A DNA stretch of 64,000 nucleotides from Actinomadura sp. J1-007. GTDB lineage: Bacteria; Actinomycetota; Actinomycetes; Streptosporangiales; Streptosporangiaceae. The first letter of the stretch is position 1. Each line of letters opens with the position of its first letter. The position numbers and the translations under genes were made by a program. The DNA lies in NCBI RefSeq assembly GCF_009793335.1, contig NZ_WING01000001.1, positions 2,046,001 to 2,110,000 of the forward strand. Direction: 5' to 3'. Of this stretch, positions 59,201-64,000 are shown piece by piece. The notes beneath the pieces were generated by a model that saw nothing but the letters and a program-made list of their open reading frames with translations, was not told the DNA's origin and did not search any database.

Positions 59201-59388
59201 TCCAGGGCGCCCCGGCGGGCAGCCCCGGCAACGGCGAGGAGTTCGTCCGCTCGCAGGCCCTGATCGACTCCGTCTCGGCGGTGGCGACCAAGGACAGCGT
59301 CCTGCTCGGCTTCGGCATCGAGCAGGCCAGGACGTCCGGCGAGCAGCGGACGCTGATGAGCCGGGCCCTGCGCCACCTGCTCGGCTGA
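56230..59388 (+). CDS. Secreted M14-family zinc carboxypeptidase, 1052 aa
   Basis: An N-terminal signal peptide (TLTPILAAAALLAGALTAAP, cleaved near ADA) is followed by a propeptide-like region and an M14 domain (about 125-450). Zinc ligands are His190 and Glu193 in QHAREW and His323 in NYHSAAQ; the substrate-binding NRNFPYKWG and the catalytic region IFEFPDDEN are present. The C-terminal 550 residues contain immunoglobulin-like and MAM-like parts (VTSTVLPKGAFPQFNSWKAG, then VEVSIAYVSDPGTGGSGLFI). It should release C-terminal residues from extracellular peptides. ATG 56230 follows GGGAGG. Confidence 0.92.
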   Translation: MTRRQFRHGRFRRKTLTPILAAAALLAGALTAAPADAAPKPAPSGGPIDVYQGELTADQIKLLDRSGVDRESVAFGKGKGDRTHVEAVMSGAQAAALARQGVPLGVRKVKGKDAAARAKAPQKVFRPYSGAGNLREEIVKVAADHPGIATAVDIGTTNLGKPITAVRVSKDVKSLKDGRRPAVVYQATQHAREWITPEMVRRLLHHYVDGYGSNAELTKIIDTTDVWFVPVVNVDGYDLTFEPDFRLWRKNARDNNGDGKITQGDGVDPNRNFPYKWGYDNEGSSDQPGSETFRGEGPASEPETRAQMGLYKRLRPKFLVNYHSAAQLLLHGVGWQALTRSPDDVVHDAMLGDIDKPAVPGYTPELGAQLYTTNGDTDGQADNEYGALSVTPEMATCATAAGYDPDDAWKPEDCGSIFEFPDDENLVNLEFQHNLPFALAVGKSAHTPDNPVSVVGRTAPDFETDGFSTSYGGTQEVAAVIRRSLANKDLHYRINGGRVRHDGAREWRGGERFGDENDLYYAEYRGKVTGQKPGDKVEVWFAGTKGSKRVESRHFTYTVRDQRKADVLVIADEDYKGINPTYPAGTNAPKYGQKYGDLVKASGHRPLVWDIDKDGAPHDLGVLKHFKAVVWYLGDNRLTQDAADDPVRTYLGNAPDSQVADRAKELVLSVRSYLNEGGKLLHTGETSGYNGPLNRRNGGGIYYGLKGHHEKPCVVTSNFRDDCELLSDDFFQYYLGAYDRQLVGKPTEFVGTKRPYDGAEAGLSGTPSNPVNEAGGFQVTSTVLPKGAFPQFNSWKAGDYTGAAAPFEPIEGAWYVAGTHRDGLYRRLTRTVDLSSVTAAQAPTLQAQLSYSTETGFDSVIVEARTPGGDDYTTLPDKNGRSQSTVPAECEQGYLLAMHPFLKHYLTGGTPCSNTGTSGQWNALTGNSNGWVPTAFDLSAYAGKKVEVSIAYVSDPGTGGSGLFIDDTKVTTSGGQLDAEGFESGLGPWTVQGAPAGSPGNGEEFVRSQALIDSVSAVATKDSVLLGFGIEQARTSGEQRTLMSRALRHLLG

Positions 59389-59432
59389 CCCCGTCCGCTC
59401 GCGGGACCGGCCTCCGGCCCCGCCCGTGACCG

Positions 59433-59473
59433 CCCCGCGGCGGAGCCCCGGTGATCCGGGCTCCGCCGCGGGG
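59433..59473. terminator. 16-bp hairpin after the carboxypeptidase gene
   Basis: CCCCGCGGCGGAGCCC (59433-59448) pairs perfectly with 59458-59473 across a 9-base loop, 45 bp after the stop codon. This is a standard GC-rich actinobacterial terminator without a T tract. Confidence 0.85.
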
Positions 59474-59520
59474 CGCCCAGAGCCCCGAGGGCCCCGGACG
59501 CCTCCACCGCCCGGGGCCCT

Positions 59521-59600
59521 CGGCCGTCCGGGGTCCTCGGCCGTTCGGGGTCCTCGGCCGTTCGGGGTCCTCGGCCGTTCGGGACCTTCGGCCGTTCTGG
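59521..59600. repeat. 17-bp tandem repeat, about 4.7 copies
   Basis: CGGCCGTTCGGGGTCCT and close variants start at 59521, 59538, 59555, 59572 and 59589. The tract lies between the carboxypeptidase terminator and the sigma-factor leader. The remaining DNA to 59961 shows no supported gene. Confidence 0.9.
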
Positions 59601-59961
59601 CGGCGTATACCGTGTGGGCAGGGCGTGGCAGGACATTTACCCCTCTTTTGTGATTGACGTCACGCAACCCACCAGGCCACGCCAGGCGTCTTACTCCATG
59701 GGAACGCCACCGACCAGGGGGCGCCCGATCGCGCAAAGGCCCGCGACGTCCCGTACGACGGGGTCGCCCTGGCACCCGCCCGATCCGCGCCCTCCCGCTC
59801 GGCCCACCCTCCAAGCGCGGCCGAGCCCCTGCCGGCGAGACCGGCGTCCCGGCGCGTGCGACGCGGCACCGCCCCGGGACACGAAGGCACGCCTAGCCGT
59901 TCGCCCGGCGCGTGCGCACGCCACCGGCCCTTTCCAGGGCCACGACCTACGGGGGAGCGAG

Positions 59962-60555
59962 ATGACCGCTGTCACCATGCCCGCACGCACCGGGAGCGCC
60001 GAGCCGGCCGCGATGGAACGTTACGAACGCGACGTGCTCCCGTACGCCGACCCGCTCTACCTGACCGCCGTCAGGATGACCCGCAACGCCGCCGACGCCG
60101 AGGACCTGGTGCAGGAGACGCTGACCAAGGCGTACCTCAACTTCCACCAGTTCCAGGAGGGCACCAACCTGAAGGCGTGGCTGCACCGCATCCTCACCAA
60201 CAACTTCATCAACACCTACCGCAAGAAGCAGCGTGAGCCCCAGCGCGCGGGCTCGGAGGAGCTGGAGGAGTGGCAGATCGCCCAGGCCGAGGCGCACGCG
60301 GCCGGGTTCCGCTCCGCCGAGGCCGAGGCGCTCGACCGGATGCCGGACGGGGAGGTCTCGGCCGCGCTGCGCGCCCTCCCCCGCGACTTCCGCGACGCCG
60401 TCTACCTGGCCGACGTCGAGGGCTACGCCTACAAGGAGATCGCCGAGATGATGGGCACCCCCATCGGCACGGTGATGTCGCGCCTGCACCGGGGCCGCAA
60501 GCAGCTGCGCGAGTCCCTGGCCGGGCACCGCCGCACGCACACGCTCGCCGCGTGA
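59962..60555 (+). CDS. ECF sigma factor of the SigR (ECF12) type, without an adjacent RsrA
   Basis: A 197-aa sigma factor. Region 2 is [20 protein letters not shown], then [20 protein letters not shown] and [20 protein letters not shown]. Region 4 is [20 protein letters not shown], then [20 protein letters not shown]. These closely follow SigR, the thiol-stress sigma of Streptomyces. SigR genes are normally followed by the zinc anti-sigma rsrA (HxxxCxxC); here a terminator and repeats follow instead. ATG 59962 is preceded by GGGGGAG. Confidence 0.9.
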   Translation: MTAVTMPARTGSAEPAAMERYERDVLPYADPLYLTAVRMTRNAADAEDLVQETLTKAYLNFHQFQEGTNLKAWLHRILTNNFINTYRKKQREPQRAGSEELEEWQIAQAEAHAAGFRSAEAEALDRMPDGEVSAALRALPRDFRDAVYLADVEGYAYKEIAEMMGTPIGTVMSRLHRGRKQLRESLAGHRRTHTLAA

Positions 60556-60660
60556 TCCGGCCGCCCGCCCATGCCCCCGGCCCCTGACCGCCCCGCCCGC
60601 GTCCACTCGGCCCGCGACCGCCCTGCCCGTCCGGTCCGGCCCCCCACCCCCTTCCCGAAT

Positions 60661-60695
60661 GTGATCCCGCGGTTGCCCCGTGACCGCGGGATCAC
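60661..60695. terminator. 13-bp hairpin after the sigma-factor gene
   Basis: GTGATCCCGCGGT (60661-60673) pairs perfectly with ACCGCGGGATCAC (60683-60695) across a 9-base loop, about 105 bp after the stop codon. Confidence 0.85.
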
Positions 60696-60720
60696 TCGTC
60701 TCCGGACGGCGGTCCGTACG

Positions 60721-60804
60721 GCGGCCTGCGCGGCGTTCCGTACGGCGGCCTGCGCGGCGTTCCGTACGGCGGCCTGCGCGGCGGCCTGCGCGGCGGTGCG
60801 TACG
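60721..60804. repeat. 24-bp tandem repeat, 3.5 copies
   Basis: GCGGCCTGCGCGGCGTTCCG plus TACG is repeated at 60721 and 60745, then a half unit at 60769 and a variant unit at 60781. It fills the gap between the sigma-factor terminator and the promoter of the inhibitor gene. Confidence 0.9.
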
Positions 60805-60856
60805 TGGACCCGGGCGCGCGAAACCGCCCGCACATAGCGTGTTCGAGTGGATACAT

Positions 60857-60880
60857 TGAGCGATGGTCCGTTATCGCTCA
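60857..60880. promoter_or_regulatory. Inverted repeat upstream of the SSI-like gene
   Basis: TGAGCGAT, an 8-base spacer and ATCGCTCA form a perfect 8-bp dyad 13-36 bp upstream of ATG 60893. TACATT at 60852-60857 could be an overlapping -10. It is either a repressor site or an mRNA hairpin near the ribosome site. Confidence 0.6.
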
Positions 60881-60892
60881 TCGGGAGTATCC

Positions 60893-61371
60893 ATGCCGCA
60901 CCTCGTCGCCACCGCGCTCGCCGGAGCCGCGCTCGCCCTCCTGCCCGCGGTCCCCGCCACCGCCGCCACCTCCGCCGCCACCTCGACGGTCACCATCGCC
61001 GCACCGACCCCGCCGACCCCGCCGACCCCGCCGGCCGGGGCTTCCGCGCCGTCCGCGCCGGCGGGCAGGGGCACCGCGCTCCGGCTCACGCTCACCTTCC
61101 CCGAGCAGAACGCCTCCGGGTCCCGTACGGTCACGCTGGCCTGCGACCCGGCGGGAGGCAGCCACCCGCACGCGCCCCAGGCGTGCGCGGACCTCGACCG
61201 TTCTCGGGGAGGTTCGAGCACGAGCCGGACGGCCGGGCCTGCACGCTGATCTACTCGCCCGTCGTCGCGCAGGCCGCGGGAAGCTGGCACGGGCGGCCCG
61301 CGAAGTTCCGCCGGGAGTTCCCGAACGACTGCGTCATGCGTGCCCACACCGACTCCCTCTTCACGTTCTGA
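60893..61371 (+). CDS. Subtilisin-inhibitor-like (SSI family) secreted protein; apparent one-base deletion
   Basis: The restored protein is about 159 aa. A signal peptide (PHLVATALAGAALALLPAVP, cut near ATA) and a Pro/Thr stretch precede the inhibitor domain: LRLTLTFPEQNASGSRTVTL, then ACDPAGGSHPHAPQACADLD. The remainder, FEHEPDGRACTLIYSPVVAQ to FPNDCVMRAHTDSLFTF, is in another frame. One added base at about 61200-61202 restores it as DRFSGRFEHEP. Cysteines pair as in SSI (CDP/AC and AC/DC). It probably inhibits an extracellular serine protease. ATG 60893 follows GGGAG. Confidence 0.85.
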
Positions 61372-61513
61372 ACGGGGCGCAACCCCTTACCCCGAAGGGC
61401 TTGCGGGGCTCGGCACGGCCAGGTCTGCCAGGCAATGCCGCTCCACCGGAATAGGGTCGCGCGCTGTGGGTAGGGCGCGCCTAAGTCACACGACCGGGGA
61501 AGGTGTGCTCGCG

Positions 61514-61939
61514 ATGTCACGCAAGGTGAGCGACGTCATGACCGCGGGCCCCCAGGTCCTGCCACTCGACGCCACGCTGTACGAGGCGGCACGGATCATG
61601 CGGGACGAGGGCATCGGCGACGTTCTGGTCACCTACGCCGGGCGGCTCTGCGGCGTCGTGACCGACCGCGACATCGTCGTCCGCGCCGTGGCCGAGAGCC
61701 GCGACACGAGCCTGACCCCGCTCGGCGACGTCTGCACGGCCGACCTGACCACGGTCGCGCCGGACGACGACACCGACACGGTCGCGCGGCTGATGGAGGA
61801 GCAGGCCGTCCGGCGGCTGCCCGTGGTGGACGGGCGGTACCGCCCGATCGGCATCGTGTCGCTCGGCGACCTCGCCCTGACGGAGGGGGCGGGCCCCGGC
61901 CCCCTCGCCGAGATCAGCAAGGCGCCGCCGAACAACTAG
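61514..61939 (+). CDS. Tandem CBS-domain protein
   Basis: A 141-aa protein made of two CBS domains: VSDVMTAGPQVLPLDATLYE to GRLCGVVTDRDIVVRAVAES, and GDVCTADLTTVAPDDDTDTV to YRPIGIVSLGDLALTEGAG. It belongs to the stand-alone CBS pairs that bind adenosyl nucleotides and regulate partners; the partner is unknown. ATG 61514 is favoured over GTG 61505 because GGGGAAGG is then well spaced. Confidence 0.9.
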   Translation: MSRKVSDVMTAGPQVLPLDATLYEAARIMRDEGIGDVLVTYAGRLCGVVTDRDIVVRAVAESRDTSLTPLGDVCTADLTTVAPDDDTDTVARLMEEQAVRRLPVVDGRYRPIGIVSLGDLALTEGAGPGPLAEISKAPPNN

Positions 61940-61982
61940 GGCGCGGCCGGGCGCGGACCCGGAAGGGCGCCGGGAGGACGCG

Positions 61983-62876
61983 ATGAGGCGCGGAGAGGCC
62001 GACCGGGAGAGCGGGCCGCGCGGTGCCTACGCGGACCGGTACGAGGACGGCGTCCCGCAGGATAACGTCAAAGGCGTGTCTCCCACCGGAACCGTCCTGA
62101 CGGACAGGCTCGCCATCGAGATCGCCCGCCTGGGCGTCGTCGGCGAGTCGTCGGACGTGGGCACGCTGCACCGCGTCACCGAGCTGGCCTCGCGCGCCGT
62201 CCCCGGTTGCGCGGGCGCGTCGAGCGTCCGCTGGGCGCTGCCGGCGGCCCACGCCGTCGCCGCGGACCCGAGCGCCGACCCCGGCTCCGCCCGCAACCCC
62301 CGCGCCGCCGGCGGGTACGCCGACGACGAGCGGCCCGAGCCGCTCGCGTCCGCGTCCAGCCATCCCGACCTCGCCGAGCTGATCGACCGGCAGCTCTCGC
62401 GCGGGCACGGGCCGGTCTACGACGTGGTGCTCAACCGCAGGATCGTGACGTCCGAGGACATCCTCGCCGAGGCGCGCTGGCCCGAGGCGACGGGCGACAT
62501 GCTCCGCCGCGGGGTGCGCTGCTTCACCACCTCGCCGCACCTGAACAAGCCGGTCCTGGTGACCCTCACCCTGTACGGCGTGACGCCCCGCTCCCTCGGG
62601 CCGGGCCAGCACGCGCTGGCGTCGCTGCTCGTCGCCCAGGGCAGCGCCGCGGTGACCAACTCCATGCAGTTCGACACCGTCCACAGGACGGCGATCCAGT
62701 TGCAGGAGGCCGTCGAGTCCCGCGCGGTCGTCGACCAGGCCAAGGGCATCCTCATGCACGCCCTCGGCTGCGACGCCGACGAGGCGTTCGCGGAGATGAG
62801 GCGCATCTCCCAGACGCGCCACGTCAAGCTCACCGCCCTGGCACAGCGCATCGTCGGTGACCAGGGACTCCGTTAG
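61983..62876 (+). CDS. GAF-ANTAR domain RNA-binding regulator
   Basis: A 297-aa protein. A GAF-like sensor (about 45-205) is followed by a C-terminal ANTAR domain with QLQEAVESRAVVDQAKGILM, then DEAFAEMRRISQTRHVKLTA. ANTAR proteins bind paired hexanucleotide-loop RNA hairpins and prevent termination. Many actinomycetes encode several with GAF sensors. ATG 61983 follows GGGAGG. It is probably a stand-alone transcription unit, 43 bp after the CBS gene. Confidence 0.9.
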   Translation: MRRGEADRESGPRGAYADRYEDGVPQDNVKGVSPTGTVLTDRLAIEIARLGVVGESSDVGTLHRVTELASRAVPGCAGASSVRWALPAAHAVAADPSADPGSARNPRAAGGYADDERPEPLASASSHPDLAELIDRQLSRGHGPVYDVVLNRRIVTSEDILAEARWPEATGDMLRRGVRCFTTSPHLNKPVLVTLTLYGVTPRSLGPGQHALASLLVAQGSAAVTNSMQFDTVHRTAIQLQEAVESRAVVDQAKGILMHALGCDADEAFAEMRRISQTRHVKLTALAQRIVGDQGLR

Positions 62877-63017
62877 ACCACGGACCAGATCGAGAACTAG
62901 GCCCGCCGGTCGCGGCGGGCATAAGCTGCCCACTGCGGTCCCCGGCGACCGTGGAACCGCCGGGCCGGGGAACGATCGGGTCCGGTATGACCGTGCCCCC
63001 GGACCCAAGGAGCCCGA

Positions 63018-64000
63018 ATGCCCGACCAGCCCGACCAGCTGGAACCCGAGAGCGTCCTGCGGGAGATCGACGACCTGGAGGGCCGGATCGGCGAGCTCCG
63101 GCAGGCCGCCGGGATGCCCGAGCCCGACCTGCGGGTGACCCTCGACGCGGCCCTGGTCGAGCTGGAGCTGGCGCTGAGCGCGCTGCGCACGCTGGGCAGC
63201 GACCACAGCGCCGGGGCCGGCGGCTCGGCGGCGGCCGAGACCGAGCGCCGCGTGCTGCGCACGGTCTTCCAGGACGCCCCGGTCCCGCTGTTCGTGCTGG
63301 ACCGCGACACGAGCGTCCGGCGCGTCAACCGGCAGGCCGCGACGCTCCTCGGCACGTCCGCGGGCTACGTGTCGGGCAAGCAGTTCACGGCGTTCTGCGA
63401 TCTGGCCACGCGGGCGGCCCTGCGGTCGCAGCTCGCCGCGGTCGTGCGCACGGGCCTGCGGCGGCGCGTCCCGGTCCGGTTCCTCGGCCGCGACCAGCCG
63501 ATCGACGCCGTGGTCACGCTGGCCCGCGTCTGGATCCGCGGCGAGCCCGACCCCATGGTCGTCGCGGTCGCCGGGTCCAGCGGCGGCCCGGCCGCCGACT
63601 CCAAGGGCCCCGGCGCGGCGGCGCGCACGTCCGAGGCGGCGTCGGCCTCGGAGGCGAACGTCCCGCCCCCGGCCCCGTCGCGAGGCGGAATGCCTGACTC
63701 CGGGAAGCCGGGAGCCGCGAGCGGCGGCGCGGGCGGCGGCGGACAGGCGTCCGGAGGGCCCCGCCCTGGAGGGCCGGGGCGGCGGCAGGGCGGCGCGCAG
63801 GCGTCCGGAGCAGGAACGGGCACGTCCGGAGCGCAGGCGACGGCGGCGCTTCGAGGCGCCGGCGGCACGGGCTCCGCGCAGCGTGACGACGAGGCCGTCG
63901 CGACCGTCGTGCACCGGATGGACGTGCTCGCCACGGCGTGCGAGCTGCTGCTGGACGAGCCCGTTCTCAACGAGACCGTGGCGATGCGCAGGTGCGCCCG
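63018..64000 (+). CDS. PAS-domain signalling protein, N-terminal part (gene runs off the window)
   Basis: The first 327 residues include an N-terminal coiled coil (LREIDDLEGRIGELRQAAGM) and a PAS domain (VFQDAPVPLFVLDRDTSVRR, then LLGTSAGYVSGKQFTAFCDL). A Gly/Ala/Pro-rich linker follows, then VVHRMDVLATACELLLDEPV at the edge. The layout resembles SpoIIE/GAF phosphatases or PAS sensors of actinomycetes. The output domain lies outside the window. ATG 63018 follows AAGGAG. Confidence 0.85.
   Translation, partial: MPDQPDQLEPESVLREIDDLEGRIGELRQAAGMPEPDLRVTLDAALVELELALSALRTLGSDHSAGAGGSAAAETERRVLRTVFQDAPVPLFVLDRDTSVRRVNRQAATLLGTSAGYVSGKQFTAFCDLATRAALRSQLAAVVRTGLRRRVPVRFLGRDQPIDAVVTLARVWIRGEPDPMVVAVAGSSGGPAADSKGPGAAARTSEAASASEANVPPPAPSRGGMPDSGKPGAASGGAGGGGQASGGPRPGGPGRRQGGAQASGAGTGTSGAQATAALRGAGGTGSAQRDDEAVATVVHRMDVLATACELLLDEPVLNETVAMRRCA

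Noticed and set aside
55927..59814. A 1295-codon minus-strand open frame across the carboxypeptidase gene
   Set aside because: It is antisense to a clearly functional M14 gene with signal peptide and zinc motifs. The antisense product is low-complexity Val/Gly/Asp/Arg, typical of shadow frames in high-GC DNA.

Overview
The window is high-GC DNA with actinobacterial signatures: GTG starts, GGAGG ribosome binding sites, ATGA/GTGA gene overlaps, a type VII (ESX-like) secretion locus, membrane Ser/Thr kinases, a BldG-like anti-sigma antagonist, an XRE/DUF397/HATPase trio and a subtilisin-inhibitor-like protein. It most resembles a filamentous actinomycete of the Streptosporangiales/Thermomonosporaceae type (inference, not tested by search).

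Layout. 1-5.6 kb: a metabolic cluster with a GntR regulator, a free-standing lipoyl carrier, E1 beta and E1 alpha of a 2-oxoacid dehydrogenase, an SDR, a cytosine-deaminase-like amidohydrolase and lipoyl synthase. No E2 acyltransferase or E3 is present, and two matching GntR-type operator candidates flank the SDR. 5.6-9.65 kb: a TetR/MFS efflux pair with duplicated operators, then a receptor Ser/Thr kinase. 9.65-11.35 kb: non-coding DNA of extreme strand composition, with repeats and an inverted 155-bp piece of the next gene. 11.35-34.8 kb: the type VII secretion locus. It has a triple AAA protein (EccA-like), a zinc-ribbon protein, an EspI/MinD-like ATPase and two accessory proteins; then, on the minus strand, small substrates, a mycosin, a PPE-like protein, two WXG100 proteins, a decayed transposase, eccB and eccD; then divergent eccC, a MarR regulator and a second mycosin. 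No eccE is recognisable. 34.9-36.9 kb: HAAS/PadR/CPBP membrane-stress-type genes. 37-39.6 kb: a small peptide gene and a second kinase. 39.9-42.5 kb: the DUF397/XRE/HATPase trio and a BldG-like protein. 42.6-45.3 kb: an M16 peptidase pair. 45.7-49.1 kb: a Spo0M-family protein and a coiled-coil membrane protein. 49.3-55 kb: two unknown proteins and a SpoIIE-type phosphatase. 55-64 kb: TetR, a secreted M14 carboxypeptidase, a SigR-like sigma factor, an SSI-like inhibitor, CBS and ANTAR proteins and a truncated PAS protein.

A caution runs through the annotation. Nine otherwise well-conserved genes are each broken by an apparent single-base deletion, mostly in or next to a short G or C run: lipA, the first tetR, the PPE-like gene, the 163-aa T7SS gene, eccB, eccC, the XRE gene, the SpoIIE phosphatase and the SSI-like gene. 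Adding one base restores every one. Systematic homopolymer under-calling in the assembly explains this better than nine independent pseudogenes, so these genes are described as their restored products.
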